Shown here: positions 12,778 to 24,447 of the stretch, piece after piece
Position numbering within the stretch: position 1 is the stretch's first letter
How the letters are laid out: each line of letters opens with the position of its first letter
Assembly (NCBI GenBank): GCA_026545765.1
Contig: CM048841.1
Location: 25,951,397-26,015,396, forward strand
Length of the DNA stretch: 64,000 nucleotides
Source: Plantago major
Taxonomy: Eukaryota > Streptophyta > Magnoliopsida > Lamiales > Plantaginaceae
Direction of reading: 5' to 3'
Translations under genes and position numbers: made by a program
The notes under the pieces: generated by a model
What the model saw: the letters and a program-made list of their open reading frames with translations, nothing else
Told to the model about the DNA's origin: nothing
The model's database searches: none

Positions 12778-12995
12778 TAGATTTAGCGACTGAAAGTTAT
12801 CCGTCGCTAAATCTGCGAATTAGGGCGCACTGGCCCTAATTCTTTTAGAGACGGATAGATTATCCGTCTCTAAAAGTCAGAGACTATTTGAGACGGATAG
12901 TACTCTGTATCTATTGGCACTTTTCCGTCGCCTTATCCGTCGCGAATTAGGGACGGACTTAGCGACGGAGGGGGGGGTCTTTTTTTTTTGTAGTG
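12778..12995. repeat. Right subterminal repeats of CACTA copy 1
   Basis: Many direct and inverted copies of short words such as TAGCGAC, CCGTCGC, GACGGATA and TATCCGTC form small palindromes before the terminus at 12995. In En/Spm elements such words are the binding sites of the TNPA-type protein. The same words occur at both ends of copy 2 and the left end of copy 3. Confidence 0.85.
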
Positions 12996-14400
12996 GCACC
13001 GAGTTTGTCAAAACAATTCTACCGCCAAAGGAAATGTACTTGTTCTCTCATAGATAATTACCGATTCTTGACCTTGTCCACCACCTTACGCGAAATTCCT
13101 TTGTTACACGGTCTCACACCTATAGGAAGGCTAAAATGAAGAAATGGTATACTATCATGTGAACTAGCGCAATTTTCAGTAATCAAATGGACGTGAAATC
13201 TAGAAGAGAATGAAAATGACCTGAACAAACAGTTTTTAATCCTGTTCCTATGTTGTCAAGTGTTGATGTACGTTTCAATATTCATCCATTTGTGTAACAA
13301 TTAATGTCTACAGAGAAACAACAAAGTCATCAGTTTCAAACAACATTATATGAAGTCTAAAGAAATATAATTGGCTAAAATTAAAAAAAAATCCAATAGT
13401 GACTTAGATTATTCATGTAGGTGATGTTTATTGACCATCCAATAATGCCAACAAGTTACCTGATGTGTGTAAATGATCTCCGGTAGTTTCACTTTCACCT
13501 CCTGATAATAAAGTAAGCTATACCAACTCAAATTATTTCAATTAAAACTACCAACAAGGTGAAATGAAAACATGAAATTGAAAATAGAAGTTAACTAATA
13601 AAATAGTGCAGATTACAAATTATGGCAGCAAACTAACTATTTAGCAAAAGGAAACTGTAGAATAACGACACCTATACCATCACTCTCAAAATCATGAATG
13701 AAATTTTAATCATTTACAAATGCATAACCTATGTTTCCAAACATCTGCCGAACACGCTACGCGTGTTATCGTGGCATCTACTTACAAATAATTGATGAAA
13801 TATATGAAAGTAAGTAATATCGTTGTTTCTGATTATGAAATGCCATTTTCTTTTAGTTGAATTAGGGTTTAATTTAGTGCGAATCGAACTGTTTAATTTA
13901 ATTGGAGAAGATGGAGAATAAAGATTGGTTATCGTCGTTTTTTACTATGATTGATTTTGTTGAGGTTGAATTATTAGGACTTGAAATTTAATTGGAGAAT
14001 ACATATTGAGTTTTTTTAACCATGAATTAATTTTGTTAGAATTGCATTAAGACTTGTAATTTAAAAGGAGGAAATATATTGTTTTTCTGTAATTAAAGTT
14101 TAATTTATATATATATTACAAATGGGTTATTTTTTTAATTAAAATCTAATTTATATATATATTACAAATTGATTCAATTTAACTTAAATTAAATACTCAA
14201 TTACACAACTTCAATAGTTGTGAACTTATATATATATATTGTAATAACACATACGTATCCATAAATTCCAATTCCACGCACTTTAGAACTTAGAAAAACG
14301 TTAAGGGCATTGAAATGCTCTTATTAACAAGCATGTAACTTTAAAACCTGAAGTTTAAATACTTTGGTTGGCCAGTCTAACCATACATCTATATCATATG
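12996..14400. other. Intergenic DNA with no gene seen
   Basis: AT-rich sequence with short T-, A- and TA-runs (for example near 14107-14165). I see no long open frame, no terminal repeats and no RNA gene. Confidence 0.5.
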
Positions 14401-14736
14401 TGTAACGATTAACCTCTGCAAATCAATGCAACTATCTCTGATCGACGAAGATCAGCCGACCAGCAATCGAACAATGAACAATCAAACGAACAAACAACAC
14501 AACAATTTACGTAATTCGATTTTCACCTACATCCACGGAGAGTACCAGACTTGCACTATCACCAAACAAAGAACAGATTACAAGGATGAATCAACGAGTT
14601 TCAAGCTTCTCAAACTACTCTGTTTTCTTCGTAACTGCCTTCTAATGAAACGGTGATGTTTATATATTCCAATATGTCAATAACCGCTTCCAATTTGATG
14701 AGAATCAATTTCTGCAAATTAATTATGCAAGTAACA
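14401..14736 (-). repeat. Possible solo LTR remnant
   Basis: The stretch begins TGTAAC and ends GTAACA, so it carries TG...CA ends in either direction. Read on the minus strand it has a TATATAAAC box and then a GTGGATGTAGG...GTAAATTGTTGTG segment, a layout I associate with plant LTRs. The flanking five bases do not match (ATATG and AACTT), so a target duplication is not supported. Confidence 0.3.
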
Positions 14737-15156
14737 AACTTTCCTTCTTTAGAGTCAATCAGATTAAGACACATAACTAAATCTTATCATCACCCGTTGT
14801 ATTATCTGTATTTCCTCCAGTATCTTCGCAACACCAAACACAACACATTCTATGTTTCAATGATGTTTCAATAGCACCAATCTTCAAACTCTCTTCGTTA
14901 TCCAACTAAGTTCATGGAGCACCCAACCAAATTATTAGCCCTTTAATAGGAGAGGAGTTCATGACACTGAGTCGCGATTGACAAGTTATATCACGACACC
15001 ATTCAGGGTTTAGGAAGAGCCTGGCATCCAAGATCCAACAACAAAATTAAAGTCGCATATTCGTCGCATTAATTTACAGTAACACACTGATACAAGCTTA
15101 AAACTTAGTAAAATCAAAACGGACCAAAGTACACAAACTACCAAATCTCACTCTCT
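14737..15156. other. Sequence downstream of the LEA gene
   Basis: No coding feature is seen. The part next to 15156 is expected to be the 3' untranslated region of the minus-strand LEA gene. The rest is AT-rich spacer. Confidence 0.5.
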
Positions 15157-16678
15157 TCACAGCTCCTCCGCATCATGCTTCCCCAACACAACATCATCCT
15201 TAATCTCCCTCGACTTCTCCTTCACAGCCTCCACATTTTCTGCAATCTTCGCCTTCGCAGCCTCGTACCCTTCCTTTGCCTTCTTCGTAGCCCAATTCCC
15301 ATGCTCCTCTGCCTGCTCTCTAGCATCATTCGCTTTCTCTGAGGACTTCCATTTTGCCCCCTCCGCCTGCTCCTTCGCCTTTTCTGCCGCGTCTCCAGTC
15401 TTATCCGAAGCCCACTTCCCCGTATCTTTGGCCTTTCCCGCAGCATCTCCAGTCCTCCCTGCAGCCCACTTTGCCGTATCTTTCGTGTCTTCCGTTGCAT
15501 CTCCAGCCTTCCCTGCAGCCCACTTCCCAGTGTCATAAGCCGCATCATTCGCCTTCTCTGCCACATCTCCCGCCTCCCCTGCAGCCCATTTACCCGTGCC
15601 ATATGCAGTATCCGTCGTCTTTTCTGCTGCATCTCCCGCCTCCCCTGCAGCCCATTTACCCGTGCCATATGCAGTATCCGTCGTCTTTTCTGCTGCATCT
15701 CCCGCCTCCCCTGCAGCCCATTTACCCGTGCCATATGCAGTATCCGTCGTCTTTTCTGCTGCATCTCCCGCCTCCCCTGCAGCCCACTTGCCCGTGTCAT
15801 GAGCCGACTCGGCCGTCTTCCCTGCAGCTTTTCCAGCTTTACCAGCAGCCCATTTGCCCGTGTCATAAGCCGACTCGGCCGCATCTCCCGTCTTTCCAGC
15901 AGTCCATTTCCCTGTATCATAAGCTGTTTCCGCAGCATCCCCCGTCTTTCCTGCAGCCCATTTACCCGTGCCATATGCAGTATCCGTCGTCTTTTCTGCT
16001 GCTTCTCCAGCCTTCCCAGTAGCCCACTTCCCTGCTTCATAGGGTCCTTTTGCCGTCTCAGCCGCCTTGTCTTTCGCCTTCCCAGTCACATCATAAGCTT
16101 GTTCTGCTTGGTGAGAAGCAGTGCGCTTCATACATTCGGCAGAATCACATGCTTTGTCTTTCGCCTTCGTTGCTGCATCTGCCGCAGCATCCTTCATCTC
16201 ACCGGCTTTATCTGCAGCGTAATGCCCTGCTCCTGGAATAACAATCATCGTCGTCAATACAAGTTTTTGCACCATAAAACATACCTTTATATAAGATTTA
16301 AATTGAATTAAAAACCTGAACTACGGTATCAGCTATCGGTCACCATATCGAACAGTTCGTTTACCAGATAAAACGAATTGAAGAGATCAAAAAAAACAAT
16401 ACAATACCGGTAGCGGTAGCGGTGATCTTATCAGTATCAGTGGCGCCATGAATGGTGTCATATTTAGCAGCATCATCAGATTTGAGCCCGATCTTCTCCT
16501 TCGCCCACTCGGTCCACGAATCCGATCCCTGATCCTTATTGACTTCCTCCTTCACCTTCTCAGCCGCATTTGAGAACTGTTCCCTCACATCATTCTCAGC
16601 GGTGGTTGTTCCGGCCAAAGCACAGCCAGTAACCACCATCAGCATGACCAAAAACACATAGGTATTCTTCAACCCCAT
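15157..16678 (-). CDS. Secreted LEA_4-type (group 3) late embryogenesis abundant protein, two exons
   Basis: Exon 1 is 16408-16678 and exon 2 is 15157-16232, joined by a GT-AG intron of 175 bp; together they encode 448 residues. The start MGLKNTYVFLVMLMVV is followed by GCALAG, a clear signal peptide. After it come amphipathic, Ala/Lys/Glu/Thr-rich repeats of 11- and 22-residue type, with the core TAYGTGKWAAG. LEA proteins of this class are disordered when wet, fold as helices on drying, and protect proteins and membranes in seeds and stressed tissue. The signal peptide suggests entry into the secretory route, as in D-29-like members. The C-terminus HDAEEL only vaguely resembles an ER-retention signal. 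I see no break, so it should be functional. Confidence 0.9.
15414..16040 (-). repeat. 66-bp coding repeat array inside the LEA gene
   Basis: Three perfect 66-bp copies occupy 15587-15652, 15653-15718 and 15719-15784. Imperfect copies lie on both sides, and one lone near-identical half copy sits near 15955-16000. Each unit encodes 22 residues (two 11-mers). Perfect identity of adjacent copies points to recent slippage or unequal crossing-over. Confidence 0.95.
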
Positions 16679-16899
16679 TTGAGAACGAGTTGATCAGTGA
16701 GTAGTTGAAGTTACTAGAACGAGAACAAGGACAAACACGGCTGCTAATACAAGAAAAAACCACGTATATGGCATCAGGGATGTATAAAGTGTAAAGTACT
16801 CGATCTGCACGCCAACTGTTTGACGAATTTCCTGAACGAAAAGATTGTATTGTCTTTGAACGAACGTTGTGTTTGATTTGTGATATTTGAAGTGGGATT

Positions 16900-17012
16900 T
16901 GGATGGGAAATATAGTGTGATGAGATTGGCGGTGAGGGTGGAAGAAAATGAAGTGGAGAGGTGGAGAAGACGACGAGTGGCATTCTTGAATTTGGACGTG
17001 GCAGACGTGCAT
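16900..17012 (-). promoter_or_regulatory. Putative promoter of the LEA gene with ABRE-like sites
   Basis: On the minus strand a TATATTT box lies near 16908-16916, which would place the transcript start near 16880 and give a leader of about 200 bases. Farther upstream are two ACGTG cores, 16996-17002 (ACGTGGC, read on the plus strand) and 17005-17010. ACGTGGC is the classic core bound by ABA-responsive bZIP factors, and it suits a LEA gene. The assignment rests on position and motif only. Confidence 0.45.
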
Positions 17013-17159
17013 GTAGAGTAATCGGCTTACTTTAAAATCGACTCAAATCAAATTTGGTTTCCTCCTCCCCTACCACGCATATAAAAGTTAAAAGAGGGCA
17101 TATCGCCACCTAGCGAAGATCGAGGACAAAATTAAATAAACAGTCAAACTCTAAGGGCA

Positions 17160-18666
17160 GATCATTTTTTACCTGGGAATATCTGTAATTTCTATTAAAA
17201 ATATAGATATTATGCCTACACGTAAAATGTATAAAATCTTAATAGGTAAAACATTATGAGTAAGTCTCCTGAGAGCTAGATAATTTATTTATAGACAAAC
17301 CTATATTGTCAAGAAAATCATCGATATTATTAATCAAAACACCTATGTTTTCAACATTTGTGTCTTTTACATATTACAACAAAACATTTTTCATTAACAA
17401 TATAGACATTTTGATTAATAACATGGGTGGTTATTTTATTGATAATATAGACAATCTCTAGATAAATTATTTAGAGACCGTCTCTCATTAGACTTTGTTA
17501 GAGAGACCAAAAAACCAAAAAGACCAAAACATTACTTCCAATCAATTTTGCGGGTTGCTGGGTCGGGTTATATAATTTTGTAGGTTATTGAGCTGATTCA
17601 TTTAAGACAAAATCAGAAATGAAGCGTCATTCTCAAATAGGCGAGAACATTACTCAAATAGATAAGACCATTACTCAAATAGACGAAAACATTACTCAAA
17701 TCGGTGAATTTACCACACATTCAATCAATTTCGCGGGTTGCTGGGTCGGGTTATATAATTTCGCGAGTTATTGTGCAGATCCATTTCAGACAAAATTAGA
17801 AATGAACCGCCATTCTCAAATAGGCTAGAACATTACCAAATAGGCGAGAACATTACCCAAATATGTGAGAACATTACCCAAATAGTAAAGAACATTTTAT
17901 AAATACCCAAGAACATTACCCAAATAGTTGAGAACATTACCAATATAGTTAAAAACATTATACCGTAGATCATCACTCATATACCTAAGAACATTTTACT
18001 CAAATAGTTGAGAACATTACAAACATAGTTTAGAACATTATACTCTAGAACATCACTCATATAATAAGAACATTACTCAAATAGTTAAGAGGATTACACA
18101 AATAGTGAAAAACATTTCTCAAAATAGTAATATATGGAGTGCAACCACATATATGAATATGTAAGAACATGGCTTAGATATAAAATAGACAACATTTTTT
18201 AGCTAATATATGGACTTTTTTTATTAGAGTTCCTCAGGTTCTTCATTTACCTCGTCAACTATGTCGGCATTGACTTGTTGTAATTGTTGTCGACATTGAC
18301 GGAACCGATGAAGTATTTATCACCTGAGACATAGAACATATATCAAATAATATTAATGATATAGTTTATAACATTACTAATTAAGTCATAACATTAAAGG
18401 AATAGTACTTAACACCTGAGATATTGCGAGAAAATCACATTGATATCCATCTTCCAATATTCTCCTAGCTGCCATGTTTCATTTTCATTCGAGTTTTTCC
18501 AACGTAGTACCATGTCCCAAATATGACGTTGATGAGAACATTACTGTTAAACAAACGAGCATAGGCTATATAAGTGAGAACATTATTGTTAAACTAACGA
18601 GCATATGATATATATATAAGTGAGAACATTGACGATATAAGCAATAACATTACAACATTTGCAATA
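17160..18666. repeat. Left arm of an ACATTAC-rich dispersed repeat
   Basis: The words GAACATTAC and AACATTA recur dozens of times at irregular spacing, often with CAAATAG between them. A block of about 115 bp containing GGGTTGCTGGGTCGGG at 17539-17653 is repeated at 17722-17836. The same word-rich sequence resumes right after the retrotransposon (34598), so this is one repeat split by the insertion. Its class is unknown to me. No protein is encoded. Confidence 0.6.
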
Positions 18667-20264
18667 TGTTGGTCCAGATAACGGCAAAGTAAAAGACTAG
18701 AGGAGGCGGGGGTGAATAGTCTTTTAAAACTTTTGTCGATAAAAACTATTTCTCAGAGCGCGGAAGACTTAAGATAGATAAGTGCAGAAACAGTTAAAGT
18801 GTGTGTGTGTTGCTGAAATATAAGTACAGAAAAGTAAATAACACAGAAAGTAAATAACACAGCAACTAATCCACTTCGGTCTTCCAAAGACCTAGAATTC
18901 ACTAGAATAGATAATTGATGTCACCTTACAAAAATCCTATTCTAAGATTCCTTAAACAAATGGTTCCCAACCAAATGTTCCCCCTGAATTGTTCCCCGGC
19001 TTTCCTGACCAAGTACTTCAGACTCGTAAACCTTTTGAGCTATTCCCTAGCTTCCCAAGCTAAGTACTTCCTGTGCTCAATAACCTTGGAGTTATTCCTT
19101 AGTTTCTCAAACTAAGTACTTCCTGTACTCCACGCCAGTGATGGTGCTGGTTTTGGTTTGAGTTGTCAGATGAGCTTCTTTAATAACATTTCAGTTAATC
19201 AGATAGCTCTGTGAATCAAGTATACTTAATACACTTTTCAATGTATGGTATCTTGTTCTTTTTACTGACCCAAGTCTTAGATAAATGTTCTAGAGAATGA
19301 ATCTCAGATACTTGATCTTTCAATTCAACTCTTTCACAGATAGTTGTGCTTGTTTAGGATCAGGACACTTAGAACTTTAGTGTTTACTCAAGATCAAGAG
19401 CTTTGGTCGCAACAGAAATCTTTTGAGAGTAAGTAGTTTGCTTTGAGAGAGTAAGGTGTTCAGCGTGTTTATGGACTTCAAGGTGTATTCTCAAGCAGTC
19501 TAAGTGTTGATATTTATAGATGAATTTGAGTGCCGTTTGAATAGTATCCGTTAGGCTCAAATCAAATTCAAACTATTGATATCTGTGTATAATCTTATGT
19601 GAGTTTGTCTTCTTCTTCAGAAGCTACCGTTGTTTTTGTTCAGACATCTCTGTCCATGCATTTAATGCATTGTACTATACTTTTGTCCTGTAGTGCCAAC
19701 GGAACTATGCTTTGTATCAGAGACAACCTTGATCATATTTCTCTGATTCTTTGCACGTTCTTATCTTTAACTTCAGATACCACTTTTATTGAAATAACTT
19801 TTGTTTGCAATATATATTTCTTTTTCAGAAATGTGGTTAAAGCTCAAGGTATCTGAGAATAGATATCTGTGGACACTTTCCTTGTTTTCAGATAGACCTT
19901 TTATTTCTCAGATATCTCTTGTGACACAGTTTGTTTAAAACTATTCGTGTCTTCAAGATATCCGCCAAGGTATCTGAAACTGCTTTGATAATCTTGTGCG
20001 CTTTTCAAATCTTCAATGTCATTGAACTTGTTCTGCTTGGATGTCTTCTTCTTGGTCTTCTCTTCATAAAATAAAAATTACGTTTTGAGACCTATCATCC
20101 TATACAAGATTAGCTAGACTATCAAACTTAGTAGTTTCCTCTTTTACAATGTTCAAGTGAACCAAGAGTACTAATCACCTTTCTGAGACTAAGATAAGTC
20201 ATCATGTTGCTGATCAAAATCTAAACAGATAATTCTAACAAAATATCTAACAAATTTCCTAACA
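18667..20264 (-). repeat. 3' LTR of the copia element
   Basis: 1598 bp, TGTTGG at the left and CTAACA at the right. It matches 32974-34597 over its length. It lacks two short blocks that the other LTR has (one just after the GATAAAACTATTTC part, one containing GGAGGTGGCGTAATCC). AGATATCTGA-like words are frequent in it. Confidence 0.93.
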
Positions 20265-20280
20265 AATTTCCCCCTTTTTG
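20265..20280 (-). promoter_or_regulatory. Polypurine tract of the copia element
   Basis: On the minus strand the sequence AAAAAGGGGGAAATT directly precedes the LTR start TGTTAGG. This is the position and composition of the plus-strand primer of LTR elements. Confidence 0.85.
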
Positions 20281-20645
20281 ATCAGTCAACGATGACTATC
20301 TGACCTATTACAAATCTGGATGAGTGAACAATTCAACACTTAATCATTTCTTAATTCATTCAATTAAGTGCAGAAAGTAAACATCAACCAAATCACAAGG
20401 TGTGATCTTTGCTGACAAGTTATCTTTTATAGAATATTATCTGAGAGTAAGTTCTTCAGATAAGTTACAAAGAAAGATTACAGATAACTTCAATACATAA
20501 AACAAGTTTAGCTCAGTCAGCAAAAATACAACAAAAACTACATAGTAAATTAGGACAACAGGAGTAACCAAGCTCCAAGTAAACATCCTAATAGACTAGT
20601 CTTCAAGTCTTCAACTCTTCAAGTCTTCAACAGTAGTTCTATGGA

Positions 20646-21242
20646 TCAGTCTGCAAATTTCCTATCTCCAAACCTTTTGATGTCATCAGAATAATCATAT
20701 AGAAGTGTTCTGACGAGCATCTCAGTGTCTCTGGCAAATCCACAGACCTCTTTGTAGGTTTTGGTAGGATTCTTTTTGACAAAATGTTTGACCCACAGAT
20801 ACTTTCCCCACTTCCAGGCATGCTCTATTCTGATATCTGAAAGCTTGAAATATTCGTAGATAATCCTCAGATATCTGATGTCACCCTTGTATTGATCTTC
20901 AGTTAGATAGAACGACTCATAGGGTTCCACAGCGAGTCTTGCTCTTGTGCCTGTTCCTGTGATATTCAGAATTCTGTGCACAACATCTGGCTTTCCATAT
21001 GGACATTCATCAGAGAGGTCCTTTCTCATGGCTTCAGTTCTCTTGACAACTTCAAAATCCAACCAGGCTTTAATGTGATTGGTGTTGATCAAGGTTGGCT
21101 TATCTTTTCTCCATGCCATAAGTTGTTTATGGATTGGTTCTGGAAATCTTGAATTTACCAGTAGATGCTTAAGTTCCAGAATCCAATAGCCATTTTTCTG
21201 ATTGATGCACCTGTAGACAGAGGAATCATTGTCATTCTTCAC
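20646..21242 (-). CDS. Last part of the retrotransposon's extra coding region, unknown function
   Basis: An open frame of 198 residues ends at a stop next to the polypurine tract. It is rich in aromatic and charged residues (WILELKHLLVNSRFPEPIHK, AWKWGKYLWVKHFVKKNP) and looks globular, with no signal peptide or membrane span. I do not recognise a domain. It probably belongs to the same protein as the frames upstream, since it follows them in order with frameshifts between. It occupies the place of the so-called env-like ORF of SIRE elements, but nothing here shows an envelope function. Confidence 0.5.
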   Translation of the reverse strand: MKNDNDSSVYRCINQKNGYWILELKHLLVNSRFPEPIHKQLMAWRKDKPTLINTNHIKAWLDFEVVKRTEAMRKDLSDECPYGKPDVVHRILNITGTGTRARLAVEPYESFYLTEDQYKGDIRYLRIIYEYFKLSDIRIEHAWKWGKYLWVKHFVKKNPTKTYKEVCGFARDTEMLVRTLLYDYSDDIKRFGDRKFAD

Positions 21243-21419
21243 ATACTCTATTTTGGCTTCTTCTGGCCTGAGTGGAAGTTGACTTTTTCTTTGCTCAGCT
21301 CTCAGTCTGTTCCTTCTCTGTCTTGAATTCTCTTTGGGGTTGTTGCTTGAAGAACCACCCTGGATAGACTTGGTATTTCCAGAGGGTGTTTTAGCTGCTA
21401 GGGACTTTGCAGCTATGGG

Positions 21420-22608
21420 CTAAGTTAGCCTTTCAATTTTCCTTTTCTTGTGAAGAGGAGCTTCATCTTCATCAGTTTCTTCATCATCATCAAGATTAAA
21501 TCTTGTGAGAGTTTTACAGCCTTCTTCATTGCCCAGGGACTTGATTTGGCCTTCTTCTTTTTCTTCAGAAGATTCATCAATCCCTTTAACCTGTCTTCTC
21601 CTTGGAGCCTTGGTACTCCTTGGAGGTTTCTGTGCCATGGCCCTTGTTATCATTGTAGTTCCTTCAGTAGGTTTCTGGGAAGCAGCTACTATTTGCAAAG
21701 CAGCTTGGCTTGAGGAGGGTTCATTGATTCTGAGTGGTGGCTGGGAAGTTTTCATGTTTCTTCTTCCTCTCTGAGCCGCACCAGCTCCAGATTTCTTCTT
21801 GTTTTCTTCTCCTTCTTCCCATTCCCCCTGACTTTGAGGTCCAGATTTGTACACTCTTTCCCCCTTAGTCATTGTTGGTTGACTCAATCTCATAAACGAA
21901 TCTGAGAGAGAGTTAAAATGCCCTTGCAAATAATTGTAGGCAGTGACCAACTTCTGAAGTTCGGCTTTGAGCTCCTGATTTTGCTTGATAAGTCCATTGT
22001 CCTTATCGTGAGCTCGCAATGGGCCTAGGATGGCATCTGCTTTTCAAAGATGTAACTTGCCTCTTGAAAGCTTTTTCACTAAAGACGATCATCGTCCCTT
22101 ATCATTCCCGGATATTTCGAGCAATGACTATGCTAGTTGTTCTCGAGTGACGAGCTCGTGAACTTTTTCATTCGAGGGACGAGGCAATTACTTCCTTGTT
22201 TTGTGAAGACATCTCCTTTTTCAGATGAGCCAGTACTTGGTATCTGTTCATGTATTCATGGGAGTGGACATTTGGCAGTTTGCTGAAAGTTTCAGGAGCA
22301 ATCAGTTTCCTTTTCAAATGTGAAACAGCTAGATGTTCATTGCGATGCTCACAAAGTCTTGTCTTCTTCATCATCCGAGTAATCACCAAGTGATCTTCAT
22401 CCTCTTGGACATTCTCATCGATTGTGTCGAGTCCAAAGAACCATCTCGTAGATTGGTTTCTTCCCTTTTGGGAGGAGGATGGTACTTCTTTTGAAGATGA
22501 TGCGACCTTAGCATCATGCTTAGTTTCAGATACTTCTTCAGTATCGAGTTCTTTGGTGATGGCATTTACAGCATCCTGTAGCTCTTTAACCTCAGAGTAA
22601 GCAATCAT
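21420..22608 (-). pseudogene. Middle parts of the retrotransposon's extra coding region
   Basis: Two open stretches lie here: 22168-22608 and 21420-22019. The first contains a charged segment (KELDTEEVSETKHDAK) and a helix-rich end. The second starts with a coiled-coil-like stretch (NQELKAELQKLVTAYNYLQG), then a basic, disordered part and an acidic tail (DDDEETDEDEAP) before KKRKIERLT, which could serve as a nuclear localisation signal. The two do not share a frame and about 1 kb upstream (22610-23157) is scrambled, so I treat this as a decayed reading frame of the gene that begins at 26218. Confidence 0.45.
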
Positions 22609-23157
22609 CTCTTGCAGATATTGATCTTGTAGTTGGTCAAGCTTGTCTCGGATTTAGCTATCCGGTCTTCCAGTTGAAGATGGAGTCGTTGTTCTTCTTC
22701 CAACGCTTGTCCGAGTTGAGCGATTCTCGATTGAGTATTCAACAATTTCGAGCGATTTCCTAATCCTCAACTACTTGTTCAAGATTAACCTTTTGTTGGG
22801 AAGATGGATGAGTTGACTTTTGAGGAGATGGAGACGAGATTTCGTGCTTTCCTCTCGGTTTGCTTTTCAAAGATTGAGGCATGATTTCTTTGTGAAATTC
22901 CTCCGGTCCCCGTGCGTGGGGCATCATCATCATCCTTTTGTCATGTCATCCTTTTGGTGATGGCTGGGAGGTTCATCAAGTCATTTTCGTTTATCTCTTC
23001 CTCCTCATCATCTTCGATACAAGATTAATCACTTCAGAATAGTGATCTTACGCCATTAACCTCTTCTTGTTCGGAAGGTATAAATTGCAGTCTGGGGCGA
23101 ATCGGCTTGAATGCCATCTGTAATCTTGTCGACCATCCGCCTGCTCAAAGGCTTGTA

Positions 23158-24447
23158 TCAAATCAGGCGCCACTTCTCCGGAGAAATCCTTATGCAATAG
23201 AGTCGCAATCGGTAATCGCTCGTAGGGAACATTGCATGGATATACGTCTCCAAGTCAAGAGCTCGTGCTCGTCTGGTTGGTTGATCTGTGATTCTCAATA
23301 TTTCAGAGAGATCAGAGCACCTTAACCTTTGCCATTTCTTGAAGCATTGAATATGCTTTGGCAGGGTTTGAGCTTTGAAGAAGGGAAGTAGGTCCCTTTT
23401 CTCATCATTGGGAGCCTGATTTGCACTCGTTTGAGCCTGAAAGAAAGAGTTTTGAGTGAGCTTCAAAACTTTTATAGATATCTGAGTAGAAGTGTAGTTT
23501 AGTTTCTGAGTTACCTGAGTAAGTACTTCAGGCTCAGAGACTTGTGCTACTGAGACAATTGGTGTCTCAGATATCTTGTTGTGAGGTGGAGACTTGGAAG
23601 TCTGGTCCTCATCAACCTTTCTTTCTTGATCCTGAGAATTAAAATTATCACAATACTTAGGAAATTTTATCAAGAAAACTTTAAGTGACAAATCAGGTAT
23701 CTGAGAGGTCAATTACCTCCATGGGAGGCTCAGATACTTGTCTCTCAGAGACTTGCACAGTTTCTGGAATCTTTTCTTGTGATGAAGGTCTTGATGCCTC
23801 ATCAATTTCCATAGGTGCAGGGGATGTCGCAACTCTGTCCCCTTGCACTTCTACTTTTGAGTGAGCCTGTGAGTAGAAAGTATTGAGTAATTTAGAAGAA
23901 GTTTTAAGATAACCCAAGGTGAAGAATGTTTTATCACTGATTTTCATGTACCTTCATGCTAGAAGGCTCAATGATGTGTTCTTCAGAAACCTTGTCGGTC
24001 TCTGGGTTTGTCTCTGGCATTTCTGCCTTATCTTCCTTTATCTAAGTTGGAGCCTGTTAGAAATGTTTACTTTAAATGATTAAGCACATAAACATATGAC
24101 TGAAAAGTGTTATCTTAAGAATCAATTTATCACCTGTGGCACAGGCTCAGATTTCTTAAGAGGTGAGGTTGAGGGAACCTCCTTCTCAGTTTCTGAGGCA
24201 AGCTTTCCAGCTTCCTCTTGTTTCTGTGTTTCTAACTCAGCCTGTAACAAAGAAATTTTATATAAGTAACAAGATATGCAAGCATAAAATTTTTCACAAG
24301 GTAGGAGTTAAACCATTCAGCTACCTGAGCATTGTCAGGCTGATTGGTCTCTGGAACTTGTGACCCTTTTATACTTTGGTCTTCTTGTTCCAGTACAGCT
24401 TCTTTGTTTGAAGTTTTAGGAACTTCACACTTTTCCTGAGTGTGCAA
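23158..24447 (-). CDS. Serial small exons in the retrotransposon's extra gene
   Basis: Read on the minus strand, six coding blocks are separated by five short GT-AG introns. Block A ends at 24325, B is 24134-24241, C 23952-24053, D 23717-23866, E 23515-23631, and F starts at 23436 and is open to 23158. Introns are 83, 80, 85, 85 and 78 bp. B to E are 36, 34, 50 and 39 codons. Every junction is phase 0. Blocks mostly start Ala-(Glu/Pro/His/Gln) and end with a SEP-like motif plus Gln, Lys or Glu (KKSEPVPQ, QVSEPPME, QVSEPEVLTQ). Block C holds one in-frame TAG. The encoded peptide is acidic, Pro/Ser/Glu-rich and likely disordered. Spliced extra genes are not something I know from copia elements. 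Function unknown. Confidence 0.6.

Larger units (their letters stand above)
1..12995 (+). mobile_element. CACTA (En/Spm) transposon, copy 1, left end outside the window
   Basis: The right terminus is visible: a T-run followed by TTGTAGTG ending at 12995, the inverse of the CACTACAA start of copies 2 and 3. It is preceded by subterminal CGACGGAT/ATCCGTCG words. Inside are a broken TNP2-type gene and then a Transposase_24-type gene, the same order as in copies 2 and 3. A LINE at 3599-11245 interrupts the element, so the CACTA sequence itself is about 5.3 kb within the window. The left terminus and the 5' exon lie before base 1, so the target duplication cannot be checked. CACTA elements move by cut and paste using their TNP2-type transposase. 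Confidence 0.93.

Noticed and set aside
15354-16022. Proline-rich open frames on the plus strand opposite the LEA gene, and a second minus frame at 15222-16040
   Set aside because: They are shadows of the repetitive LEA coding sequence; their repeats follow the 66-bp unit and they have no start context or splice sites.
17600-18666. CRISPR-like array of short repeats with spacers
   Set aside because: The ACATTAC words are short, variable and irregularly spaced, and the DNA is from a plant nucleus.
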